Part shown: positions 48,842-57,022 of the stretch, in pieces
How positions within the stretch are numbered: the first letter of the stretch is position 1
Layout of the letters: every line of letters starts with the position of its first letter
The notes under the pieces: model-generated
What the model was told of the DNA's origin: nothing
Database searches by the model: none
What the model saw: the letters and a program-made list of their open reading frames with translations, nothing else
Assembly: GCA_020634625.1 (NCBI GenBank)
Contig: JACKBJ010000012.1
Coordinates: forward strand, 1 to 64,000
Source of the DNA: Caldilineae bacterium
Lineage (GTDB): Bacteria; Chloroflexota; Anaerolineae; Epilineales; Epilineaceae
Direction: 5' to 3'
Length of the DNA stretch: 64,000 bases
Position numbers and translations under genes: made by a program

Positions 48842-50503
48842 ATGCCTACCCTGCCCGTCTTCCGCCTCCATCCCGCCGATCCCGCCGCGGTCGCCCCGTA
48901 CCGCCGCCCGCTCACGATCCGGCTTGCCGTTCTCGCCCTGCTCCTCGCGAGCGGCCTCGCCAGCCGCGGCCGTACCCTGCCGTCGGCCTTGGCCCAGAGC
49001 GACCCGGCCGAACGGGTGACCGCCTGCGTCACTTCGGAGATGGCCAGCAAGGGCATCCACGGCGCCCAGCTGGCGGTCATGCGCGACGGCGAGATGATCT
49101 ACGAGCAGGCCTTTGGCCGCAAGCACCGCGACCGGCCCGATCCGGTCGACCGGCACACCCAGTTCCGCATCGGATCGACCACCAAGACCCTGACCGCCTT
49201 CGCCCTGATGCAGCTGGTGGACGCCGGCCAGCTCGACCTCGACGCGCCCATGACCCGCTACCTGACCGACTTCCGCCTGGCCGAGCCGGGCCAGGCCGAG
49301 GCCATCACCGTCCGCCACCTGCTCAGCCACGCCAGCGGCCTGCACGACACCTCGGCCTTCGACGAGCGCGACCTCTTCGGGCCGACCGATCCCGGCGCCA
49401 TGCGACGCTGGGTGGATGCGCAGAAAGGCCAGCAGCCCTATGCGCCGCCGGGCCGCTTCTGGAACTACTCCAGCGCCAACTACATGTACGCCGGCCAGAT
49501 CCTCGAGCGCATCACCGGCCAGACCTTCCAGGACTACCTGGACCAGCAGGTCTTCGCGCCGGCCGGCATGGCCGACACCACGATGCACGCCGAGCAGGCC
49601 GTGGCCCGCGGAGACTTCGCCTACGGTCACTACAACAACCCATTCTCGGGCAAGCTCGAGATCTACCGCCTGGACGAGGCCGACAACTGGGCTCGCCACC
49701 CTACCGGCTACGCCAACGCGACCGCCGGCGACCTGGTCCGCTTCGCCAGCCTGATGATGGCCGGCGGCGGCGAGCTGCTGTCGCGCGCGTCGGTGGCCGA
49801 GATGGCGTCCAGGCAGCGCTTCCGCGACCTGCGCATCGACCAGTACTACGGCCTGGGCACCTTCGTCGAGTTCTTCCAGGGCAACGAGATGGTGCACCAC
49901 GACGGCGGCGCCTGGGGCTGGACCGCCACCCTGAAGTGGATCCCCGAGGCCGGCGTGGCCGTGGCCACCACCGGCAACATCGGCGGCGGTTCGCTCTCCA
50001 GCGCCACGAGCTGCGCCCTCGCGGCCTACGTCAGGCAGGGCCAGGGCGGTGTCAGCAACCCCTGCCGGCTGGACCCGGCCCGCTGGAACGACTTCGTCGG
50101 CTTCTACCGAGGCAGCGTGAACAACGGCACGGCCTGGAGCTTCGAGGTCAGCCGGCCGATCGCGGACGGCAACCTGCAGCTGCGTCTGATCCGTGAGGGC
50201 CAGGCCGACAGTCGCTTCGAGCTGACCCAGGACTGCGGCCTATGGGTCGGCAGCGGCCCCGGCACCTTCAACGCCGGCGGCCTGGGCCAGATCACCTTCA
50301 TCGAGGACCCGGTCGAGCCGGGCCAGGTCTGGATCCGCAACCGCTTCTTCGTCGCCGGCATGCGTCGGGGTAGCGCGCCGACGACCACGCCTGCACCCAG
50401 CCCGAGGCCGACCGAGCCCCCGACCGCCCGGCCCAGCGCCGCGCCCACCGGGCTTCCGACCCCGGCGCCGCTCTACCTACCGTTTCTGCGCCGCGCCGGC
50501 TGA
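48842..50503 (+). CDS. Secreted serine hydrolase (beta-lactamase/class C fold)
   Basis: A 553-residue exported protein, more distant relative of the 46546 gene. Signal peptide with a Pro/Arg-rich n-region (cleavage near ALAQ at 51), catalytic domain about 55-395 with STTK at 112-115, NYSSAN and HDGGAWGW for the third motif. A beta-rich C-terminal domain (about 400-510) follows, then a Thr/Pro/Ala linker and LYLPFLRRAG. No PPC-like domain. Class C-type penicillin-binding or esterase activity is typical of the family. The ATG at 48842 has only a weak purine-rich site (GAGCCACGAG). Part of a run of four secreted-protein genes on the plus strand. Confidence 0.87.
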   Translation: MPTLPVFRLHPADPAAVAPYRRPLTIRLAVLALLLASGLASRGRTLPSALAQSDPAERVTACVTSEMASKGIHGAQLAVMRDGEMIYEQAFGRKHRDRPDPVDRHTQFRIGSTTKTLTAFALMQLVDAGQLDLDAPMTRYLTDFRLAEPGQAEAITVRHLLSHASGLHDTSAFDERDLFGPTDPGAMRRWVDAQKGQQPYAPPGRFWNYSSANYMYAGQILERITGQTFQDYLDQQVFAPAGMADTTMHAEQAVARGDFAYGHYNNPFSGKLEIYRLDEADNWARHPTGYANATAGDLVRFASLMMAGGGELLSRASVAEMASRQRFRDLRIDQYYGLGTFVEFFQGNEMVHHDGGAWGWTATLKWIPEAGVAVATTGNIGGGSLSSATSCALAAYVRQGQGGVSNPCRLDPARWNDFVGFYRGSVNNGTAWSFEVSRPIADGNLQLRLIREGQADSRFELTQDCGLWVGSGPGTFNAGGLGQITFIEDPVEPGQVWIRNRFFVAGMRRGSAPTTTPAPSPRPTEPPTARPSAAPTGLPTPAPLYLPFLRRAG

Positions 50504-50641
50504 ACCTCGCGCCATCCGCCGCGGCAGCAACGCCTTCCGCCTCCGCCACCACCGCCCGCCCCCCGCGACCACCAACCCGTCGCGGCCTCAGCGCTTGCCA
50601 TCCCCGCGTCGATGCCGGGTTACCCCGAGCAGGAGCCCCCC

Positions 50642-52870
50642 TTGAACGCCAACGTCGCTGCCCGCCGCTTCCGCCCCGCCATCGCCACCGCCGCGCTCTT
50701 GACGCTGGCGATGGCAGCCGGCGTACCGACCGGCCGCGCCGCGCCGACCATCGTCGGCGGCGAGGTCTCCGCGCCCGGGCAATGGCCCTGGCAGGCGGCC
50801 CTGCTGACGGCCGGCGAGCCCGACAGCTTCGACGCGCAGTTCTGCGGCGGGACCCTGATCGACCCCGAATGGGTCCTGACGGCCGCCCACTGCGTCGAGG
50901 GCAGCGGCACCGACGGCGTGATGCCGGCCGCCGACCTGGAGATCGGGCTGGGCATGCAGGACCTCTCGGCCGACGACGGCTACCGCGCCGCCGTGGCCCA
51001 GATCGTGGTGCATCCCGACTACTGGGACGCCGACCCGGAGACCGCCGTGGGCGACCTGGCCCTGGTGCGTCTGGCCGAGGCCCAGCCCGAGACCGCGCGC
51101 GTGCGCTCCCTGGCGCGGATCGACGATTCCGCCGACCCGGCCATCCAGCCCGGCGAGGTGGCGCTGACCTCCGGCTGGGGCGACACCGGCGACGGTCCCT
51201 CGGCCCAGCTGCGCCATGTCGCGATCCCCATCGTCGATCCGAGCCTCTGCGACAGCGCCGGCGAGGCCGTCTGCGCCGGCAGCCTCGGCCACGACTCCTG
51301 CTACGGCGACAGCGGCGGCCCGCTGATGGTCCAGGGCCCCGGCGGCGCCTGGCGCCACGCCGGCCTGGTCAGCGCCGGCACCACCGAGGTCTGCGGCGGC
51401 GCGGACAACTACACCCTCTACACCTCCAGCGCCTTCTACGCCGATTGGATCGACGGCGTCATGGCCGACACCGGCCCGCAGCTCGAGCTTTGGGCCGACG
51501 GGCCGATCTCGGTCCCGGCCGGCGCCCGCTTCGACTACCGGCTCTCCGTGCGCAACACCGGCCGCGAACCGGCCACCGGGCTGGGCCTGCGCAACGGCCT
51601 GCCAGCCGGCCTGCGCTTCGTGGAGGCCGCCGAGGGCGGCCGCTTCGCCGACGGCTCGGTGACCTGGCAGGACCTCGCGCTCGCACCGGGCGCCACCCGC
51701 GCGCTGAGCTACCGCGTGCAGCTCGATCCGGCGGCGGGGCGGGACGCCCGCGTGCCGGCGGCTTCGGGCGGCCCGCGGACGCCGAGCCGGATCGCGGGTC
51801 CGCCCGCGCGCCCCTTCACGAGCCCGCGCGGCGAGCAGCCGGCCGTCGTCGGCGGCGACGACGCCGCCATCGGCGACCACCCCTGGCTGGCGGCGGTCAT
51901 CGACGACCGGGCCGGCGACGACTTCCAGGGCCAGGTCTGCGGCGGCGCCCTGATCGAGCCCGACTGGGTCCTGACGGCGGCCAGCTGCCTGCGCGATCCC
52001 TTCTCGGGCGGCCTGCGCGACCTCGAGCAGACCGACCTGGTCGTCAAGCTCGGTCTGGCCGACCTCTCGGGCCGCGGCGGCCAGCGCATCCCCGTGGCGC
52101 GGGCCTTCATCCGCGCCCGCTGGCTGGTCGACGCGGCGCCCGGCGACGACCTGGCCCTGCTGCAGCTGCGGACTCCGGCCCGCATCAACGCCGTCGTGCA
52201 GACGATCGGGCTGGCCGGCGCTGGCGGTGCGTCCGAGCCGGACCTGGCGGGCGCCAGCGCCGACTTCGCCGGCTGGGGCGACACCAGCGGCGACGGCGAC
52301 TACCCGAGCAGCCTGCAGGCGGTGCGCCTGCCGCTGCTGGACGGCGTGGCCTGCGCCGACCACGCCGACCCGGGATCGACGCTCTGCGCCGGCCGAGCCG
52401 CCGGCGGGCGGGCGGCATGCGACTACGACGAGGGCGGTCCGCTGGTCCTGCGTCCGGCCGGCGCGGCCCCGCTGCTGCTGGGCGTCTTCGCTCGCAACGC
52501 CGGCGAGGGCTGCGGCCAACCCGGCAACCCGAGCCTCTTCGCCCGGGCCGCCGCCGGCGCCGCCTGGCTGGAAGCCAAGCGCCAGCCGGGCGCCCTGCCC
52601 GACCCGATCCTGGTCAACGACGACCTGGAAGCCTGGGCCGAGGGCCTGGCGCCGGCGGTCTGGGACGGCAGCGTGGTGACGGTCGTGCTCGACGGGGAGG
52701 TCCCGGCCACGCCGACGCCCGGAGCAGCGACGTCGACGCCCGGGCCGAGCGCCAGCCCGCCGGCCTCGCCGACGGCCACCGGCGATCCGGGCCGGGCCAC
52801 ACCGGAGGCCACGCCCGGCGGCGGATCCTCCGGTCGGCTCTTCCTGCCCCGCCTGCTCGCGGGCGGCTGA
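50642..52870 (+). CDS. Secreted protein with active S1 protease, DUF11-like linker and inactive S1 domain
   Basis: A 742-residue exported protein starting at TTG 50642, chosen because AGGAG lies seven bases upstream and gives a normal signal peptide; an ATG at 50612 would add ten residues. First trypsin-like domain about 37-270: IVGG start, TAAHC (His83), GDLALV (Asp138), YGDSGGP (Ser224), so active. A DUF11-like beta-sandwich at about 285-362 is followed by a linker. Second S1 domain about 402-615: VVGG, TAASC (His to Ser448), GDDLALL (Asp kept), DYDEGGP (Ser to Glu597), so catalytically dead. Tail: Thr/Pro/Ser linker ending RLFLPRLLAGG. The dead copy probably binds substrate or regulates the active one. 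Confidence 0.9.
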   Translation: MNANVAARRFRPAIATAALLTLAMAAGVPTGRAAPTIVGGEVSAPGQWPWQAALLTAGEPDSFDAQFCGGTLIDPEWVLTAAHCVEGSGTDGVMPAADLEIGLGMQDLSADDGYRAAVAQIVVHPDYWDADPETAVGDLALVRLAEAQPETARVRSLARIDDSADPAIQPGEVALTSGWGDTGDGPSAQLRHVAIPIVDPSLCDSAGEAVCAGSLGHDSCYGDSGGPLMVQGPGGAWRHAGLVSAGTTEVCGGADNYTLYTSSAFYADWIDGVMADTGPQLELWADGPISVPAGARFDYRLSVRNTGREPATGLGLRNGLPAGLRFVEAAEGGRFADGSVTWQDLALAPGATRALSYRVQLDPAAGRDARVPAASGGPRTPSRIAGPPARPFTSPRGEQPAVVGGDDAAIGDHPWLAAVIDDRAGDDFQGQVCGGALIEPDWVLTAASCLRDPFSGGLRDLEQTDLVVKLGLADLSGRGGQRIPVARAFIRARWLVDAAPGDDLALLQLRTPARINAVVQTIGLAGAGGASEPDLAGASADFAGWGDTSGDGDYPSSLQAVRLPLLDGVACADHADPGSTLCAGRAAGGRAACDYDEGGPLVLRPAGAAPLLLGVFARNAGEGCGQPGNPSLFARAAAGAAWLEAKRQPGALPDPILVNDDLEAWAEGLAPAVWDGSVVTVVLDGEVPATPTPGAATSTPGPSASPPASPTATGDPGRATPEATPGGGSSGRLFLPRLLAGG

Positions 52871-52939
52871 GCCCGTCCGCGCAACCCCGGGCGTGATGGC
52901 GACGTAGGCCGGGGAAAGCCCGAAGCCTTGGAGGCCGCC

Positions 52940-53149
52940 ATGAACCTGGAAAAGCTCGCCTACCTCATCCTGGCCGTCGCGGCCGCCGCCTGGGCCCTGG
53001 TGGCCGTCTTCGAGATCGAATGGTCCAGCCAGGAGGGGCTGCTGGTCTTCCTGACCGCGCTCGGCTTCTGCCTGCTGCTGTACAAGGCCCTTCGCGAGCG
53101 CCTCGCCAACGCCGAGGACGACCACTACGACCAGACGGTGGACCGGTAA
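52940..53149 (+). CDS. Small two-helix membrane protein
   Basis: A 69-residue protein with two hydrophobic segments (LAYLILAVAAAAWALVAVF, LLVFLTALGFCLLLYKAL) and a charged C-terminus (RERLANAEDDHYDQTVDR). GGAGG precedes ATG 52940 at ideal spacing; the TTG at 52928 is not needed. It ends seven bases before the YbjQ-family gene, so the two are co-transcribed. Family unknown; likely a membrane partner of the YbjQ protein. Confidence 0.68.
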   Translation: MNLEKLAYLILAVAAAAWALVAVFEIEWSSQEGLLVFLTALGFCLLLYKALRERLANAEDDHYDQTVDR

Positions 53150-53156
53150 CCCAGCC

Positions 53157-53480
53157 ATGAGCATCCGCATCACGACGCAGGACCGCTTCGACGACCACGA
53201 GATCGCCCAGACCCTCGGTCTGGTGCGCGGCAACACCATCCGCGCGCGGCACATCGGCAAGGACATCCTGGCCCTGTTCCGCATGCTGGTCGGTGGCGAG
53301 ATCGGCGAGTACACCAAGATGCTGGGCGAGTCGCGCGAGCAGGCCATCGACCGCATGGTGGCCGAGGCCGAGCAGCTGGGCGCCGACGCCATCGTCTGCA
53401 TGCGCTTCAGCACCTCGGCGGTGGCCCAGGGCGCGGCCGAGCTGCTGGCCTACGGCACGGCGGTCAAGCTGCGCGACTGA
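53157..53480 (+). CDS. YbjQ/UPF0145 family protein
   Basis: A 107-residue soluble protein with the family pattern: ITTQDRFDDHEIAQTLGLVRG at the start, a central helix with GESREQAIDRMVAEAEQLGADA, then IVCMRFSTSAVAQGAAELLAYGTAVKL. YbjQ proteins form pentamer-like rings; a heavy-metal-binding role was proposed but is not proven. Length matches the family. It lies seven bases after a small membrane-protein gene and is followed by a strong hairpin terminator. Confidence 0.9.
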   Translation: MSIRITTQDRFDDHEIAQTLGLVRGNTIRARHIGKDILALFRMLVGGEIGEYTKMLGESREQAIDRMVAEAEQLGADAIVCMRFSTSAVAQGAAELLAYGTAVKLRD

Positions 53481-53507
53481 ACGCGCCGACCGCCGACGGA
53501 CCCAAGC

Positions 53508-53540
53508 GGCCGGGCCACCCTCTCCGGGTGGCCCGGCCTT
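53508..53540 (+). terminator. Strong hairpin terminator after the YbjQ gene
   Basis: A 13-base perfect stem GGCCGGGCCACCC / GGGTGGCCCGGCC with loop TCTCC, followed by TT. The T-run is short. It lies between convergent genes and may serve both. Confidence 0.65.
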
Positions 53541-53639
53541 CGATCTTGCTGGCCCGACCGATCGGGCCGCGGCCCGGGCGGCGGCATGCCGAGCCCGGGA
53601 TCCCGAGGGGCCGTGGCGGGCCTGCCGGGTGCGGCGAGG

Positions 53640-55019
53640 CTAGACGCGCTCGGTTGCCCGCGGGCTGGTCTGCGGCCGGGCGCCGCTCTGGCGACGGCGG
53701 TTGCCGCCGCCCGGCCGGCTGGATGGAGCGCCGCTCCGCGCGCCGTTGCCATGGCCGTTCTGACGCTGCCCACCGGTCGCGCCGCCGGGCTTGCGCCCGC
53801 CGCGGCGTCGCCCACCGGACTTCGACGCCGAGGCGCCGTTGCTCCGCGGCTGGCGCACGGGGCCCTTGGGGGCCTCCAGCGGCTTGCCCTCCGGGCTGAA
53901 CAGCCGGTCCGGCGCCGGGGCCACGATCTGGACGCCCAGGCCGAGCGCGGCCAGCATGGTCTCGATGTCGGCCAAGGTGTCCTCGAGCACGAAGGTCACC
54001 ACCACGCCGCTGGCGCCGGCACGCGCCGTGCGGCCCGAGCGGTGCATGTAGGTCTTCTCGTCCTCCGGCGGATCGAAGTGCAGCACGCAGGCCACGTCGT
54101 CGACGTGGATGCCGCGGGCCGCCACGTCGGTGGCCACCAGGGCCTTGACGCGGCCGGCGCTGAAGTCGTTCAGGGCCCGGTTGCGCTGGCCCTGGCTGCG
54201 CGAGCCGTGGATCGGAGCGGCGCTGACGCCGGCGTTGGCCAGCTGCCGCGCGATGCGATCGGCGCCGCGCCGGGTGCGGCTGAAGACGATCGTCTGGCCG
54301 GACGCGCCGATCACGTCGACGGTGGTCCGCAGCCGATCGTGGGCCTCGAGACGCCAGAAGTGGTGCTGGGCCAGGGTGATGTCCGGCTCCAGCTCGCCGA
54401 CGTGGTGGTAGACCGGGTCGCGCTGGTACTGGCGGGTGAGGACGTCGACGTCGCCGTCCAGGGTGGCCGAGAAGAGCAGGGTCTGCCGATTCGGCGCCGT
54501 CTGGTCGAGCAGGCGCCGCACCTCGGGCAGGAAGCCCATGTCGGCCATGCGGTCGGCCTCGTCGAGCACCACGAAGTCGACGTCGCCGAGGCGCACGTCG
54601 CCCTGCTTGATCAGGTCGGCCAGGCGGCCCGGACAGGCCACCACGATGTCGACGCCCTTGCGCAGCGCCCGGCGCTGCGGCTCGTAGCCGACGCCGCCGT
54701 AGATCGACATGATGCTGCGGCCGCGAGCCCGGGCCAGCGGTTCCAGCTCGCGCTGGATCTGCTCGGCCAACTCGCGGGTCGGCGCCAGCACCAGGGCGCG
54801 GGGCGAGCCCGAGCGGCCCTTGCCGACGCCGGCGACCAGCGGGATGCCGAAGGCCAGGGTCTTGCCCGAGCCCGTGGCGGCGCGGCCACAGATGTCCTTG
54901 CCGGCCAGGGCATCGGGGATGGTGGTGATCTGGATCTCGAAGGGGTGGGTGAAACCACGCTTTTCCAGCGTGGTCTGGATCTCGGCGGGGATGCCGAGAT
55001 CGGCGAAACGGGTCTGCAT
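53640..55019 (-). CDS. DEAD-box ATP-dependent RNA helicase
   Basis: A 459-residue helicase with all core motifs: Q-motif (FEIQ, Gln30), AATGSGKT 47-54, PTRELA, DEAD at 153-156, SAT at 184-186, ATDVAARG and HRSGRTARAG in the second RecA domain. The C-terminal tail (about 385-459) is basic and rich in Gly, Arg, Ser and Pro, likely an RNA-binding extension as in RhlE-type helicases. It unwinds RNA in ribosome assembly, cold response or decay; the exact paralogue cannot be named. GAGGA precedes ATG 55019, ruling out the longer frame to 55313. Confidence 0.93.
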   Translation of the reverse strand: MQTRFADLGIPAEIQTTLEKRGFTHPFEIQITTIPDALAGKDICGRAATGSGKTLAFGIPLVAGVGKGRSGSPRALVLAPTRELAEQIQRELEPLARARGRSIMSIYGGVGYEPQRRALRKGVDIVVACPGRLADLIKQGDVRLGDVDFVVLDEADRMADMGFLPEVRRLLDQTAPNRQTLLFSATLDGDVDVLTRQYQRDPVYHHVGELEPDITLAQHHFWRLEAHDRLRTTVDVIGASGQTIVFSRTRRGADRIARQLANAGVSAAPIHGSRSQGQRNRALNDFSAGRVKALVATDVAARGIHVDDVACVLHFDPPEDEKTYMHRSGRTARAGASGVVVTFVLEDTLADIETMLAALGLGVQIVAPAPDRLFSPEGKPLEAPKGPVRQPRSNGASASKSGGRRRGGRKPGGATGGQRQNGHGNGARSGAPSSRPGGGNRRRQSGARPQTSPRATERV

Positions 55020-55382
55020 GTAGGGTCCTCGAAACCCGCGGATGCGGGATGGTTTGAAGGCGCACGACTCGGTGTCGCCGCGTCTTGACGGGCGAGGTTC
55101 GAGGTGATACGGCGAGGCGGCCTGGCACGCTTGGGGCGTGCTCGTGCGGCGCAGGGGTCGTCGCCAGGGAGCGCAAGATACGCTAGCCTCCACCCGGCGC
55201 TGCGACCCGACAAGCATAGCAGGCACCCCAGAAAAGCTCGCATCGCGCATGCGGCCTCGGCTTTGGACCGAATTCGGACGCTCCGGCGGTGCGATGGCGG
55301 CTGCTGGACCCATCGAACCCGCGTCGGTCTTCGCCTCGCTGGACCACCATTGCGTCGTTGAAACCCGTCACAGGAGCCCGTC
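55020..55382. other. Intergenic region between helicase and redoxin
   Basis: A 363-base divergent gap. It should hold the promoters of both genes; the minus side is long enough for a structured leader, common for cold-regulated helicases, but I see no clear -35/-10 pair. No RNA gene recognised. Confidence 0.35.
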
Positions 55383-55940
55383 GTGCATCAGCCAACCTTG
55401 GATCTCGCCCAGCGCCTCGCCCCCATCGAGGTGCTCGACGTGGAGGGCCGCCCCCACCCGATCGGCACGTTGCTCGCCGGCCGGGCCAGCGTCCTGGTCT
55501 TCATCCGGCACTTCGGCTGAATCTTCTGCCGCGAGCAGGTCGCGCAGTTGCGCGACATCGAGCCCGAGCTGCGGCGCCGCGGTGCCCAGCTGATCGTCAT
55601 CGGCAACGGCAGCCCCGCCCACGCGCGGGCCTTCGCCGCCGAAGCGGCCATCCCCTTCGCGCTGTACGTCGATCCCGAGCGGCTGGCCTACCGAGCGGCC
55701 GGCACCGGCAAGGGCATCGCGCCGGGCACCTTCAGCGCCAGCCTGCGCGCCATGCGCAAGGGTCACCGCCAGACCGCCACCCGCGGTGACGCGGCCCAGA
55801 ACGGCGGGGTCTTCGTCTTCGACGCCGAGGGCCGCGAGCGCTACCGCCAGATCAGCCGATTCTCGGGCGACCATGCCGACCCGGCCGAGATCCTCGCCGC
55901 GCTGCCCAGGCCCACACCCGCCGCCCGGATGGCGTCCTAG
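55383..55940 (+). CDS. AhpC/TSA-like redoxin, probable selenoprotein (UxxC)
   Basis: A 185-residue thioredoxin-fold protein of the Prx-like (PRXL2/AhpC-TSA 2) group. GTG 55383 follows AGGAG at good spacing. The active-site region reads FIRHFG-stop-IFCREQ: TGA (55518-55520) falls exactly where relatives have the first Cys of CxxC, and the frame continues for 140 more codons with good family similarity (LRDIEPELRRRGAQLIVIGN, GVFVFDAEGRE). This is the pattern of a UxxC selenoprotein with Sec at residue 46; a hairpin suited to a bacterial SECIS follows. Alternatives are a point mutation or sequencing error (TGC to TGA). Sec machinery genes are not in the window. Reduces peroxides or disulfides. 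Confidence 0.8.
55518..55547 (+). promoter_or_regulatory. UGA-Sec codon and candidate SECIS hairpin
   Basis: TGA at 55518-55520. CTGC(C)GCGA (55526-55534) pairs with TCGCGCAG (55540-55547) with one bulged C and loop GCAGG starting with G, 15 bases after TGA, close to the spacing of known bacterial SECIS elements. Confidence 0.55.
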
Positions 55941-55947
55941 CCCCGCG

Positions 55948-56841
55948 TCAGCCCGAGTCGGACGGGCCCTGCAGGGTGGCGCGATAGCGGGCCCGTCCGG
56001 GCAGGGCCCGCTGCTCGGCGTGGTGCTCCTCGAAGCTGCCCGGCGCCAGGCCCAGCTCGAAGACCGGGATCTCGCGGCGGGCGCGCTCGCCCAGGCGCAG
56101 GCCGAAGACCGAGGCGCCGATGCCGGCGCTGACGTAGAGCGCGCCGGGCGCGCGCTCGCCCAGCCGGCAGCCGTAGAGACCGTGCACGTAGCGATGGCCC
56201 ATCAGACCGGGCAGGGTCAGGTGCTGGGCCTCTTCGAGCATCACGTGCCCGGCATGCGTATGCCCCGACAGCACCAGCGACACGCCGCGATCCCAGAGCT
56301 CGTCGGCCAGCTCGCCGATATGCGACAGGCCCAGCGTGGGCAGGTCGGCGCGCAGGCCGCGCGTCGCCGCGCGCGGGTCGGCGTGGCCGGTGGCATCGTC
56401 GTCCAGGCCGACCACCTGCAGCCGTCGGCCGTCCAGCTCGACCAGGGTCCAGGCATTGTCCAGCACCTGCACGCCGGCGCGGCGCAGGGTGCGCCGCACC
56501 GCCTCGGCGCCATGCCAGTGGTCGTGGTTGCCCAGGACCGCGATCATCGGCGCCTCGATGTCGGCGAGCAGGGCTTCGAGCGTATCCAGGTGACGCAGGC
56601 TGCGCGCGATGTAGTCGCCGGTCAGCACCACCAGGTCGGGCGCCTGGGCATTGGTCAGGGCGACTGCGGCCAGCTGCACCGCCTGCGGCGTGACCAGGCC
56701 GACGTGCAGGTCGCTGAGCTGCACCACCCGCAAGGGCCTGCGGTCGAGCCGCTCGAGCATCCGGCGGTGGCCGGCGAAGCGGCGCACCGCGATCGCACGC
56801 TGCCGGCGGGGCGGCGCCGGCCTGGCTTCGGGTTCCGGCAT
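55948..56841 (-). CDS. Metallophosphoesterase (calcineurin-like, YaeI type)
   Basis: A 297-residue phosphoesterase with the metal-binding motifs in order: SDLHVG (D-x-H), GDYIARS (G-D), GNHDHW (GNHD), and SGHTHAGH (GHxH). The N-terminal basic stretch (RRQRAIAVRRFAGHRRM) lacks the membrane helix seen in many YaeI/YkuE proteins. The family hydrolyses phosphodiesters including lipid intermediates such as UDP-diacylglucosamine; the substrate here is unknown. GGAGG six bases before ATG 56841 sets the start. It converges with the redoxin gene, seven bases apart, and diverges from the cardiolipin synthase. Confidence 0.9.
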   Translation of the reverse strand: MPEPEARPAPPRRQRAIAVRRFAGHRRMLERLDRRPLRVVQLSDLHVGLVTPQAVQLAAVALTNAQAPDLVVLTGDYIARSLRHLDTLEALLADIEAPMIAVLGNHDHWHGAEAVRRTLRRAGVQVLDNAWTLVELDGRRLQVVGLDDDATGHADPRAATRGLRADLPTLGLSHIGELADELWDRGVSLVLSGHTHAGHVMLEEAQHLTLPGLMGHRYVHGLYGCRLGERAPGALYVSAGIGASVFGLRLGERARREIPVFELGLAPGSFEEHHAEQRALPGRARYRATLQGPSDSG

Positions 56842-57022
56842 GCTGGACCTCCGGATCAATGGTGTCATCCGCGCTAAGCATAGTCCCGCCTCGCCCGAGC
56901 CGGACGTCCGGACCCCGTCCGTTTCGCTAGCGCTGCGCTAGAACCCGGCGGCGCTGTACTAGAATAGGGGGCGGACCGTCGCGGCCCGGTCCGAGCGGTC
57001 TTCGACCCGACCGAGGTGAGCG

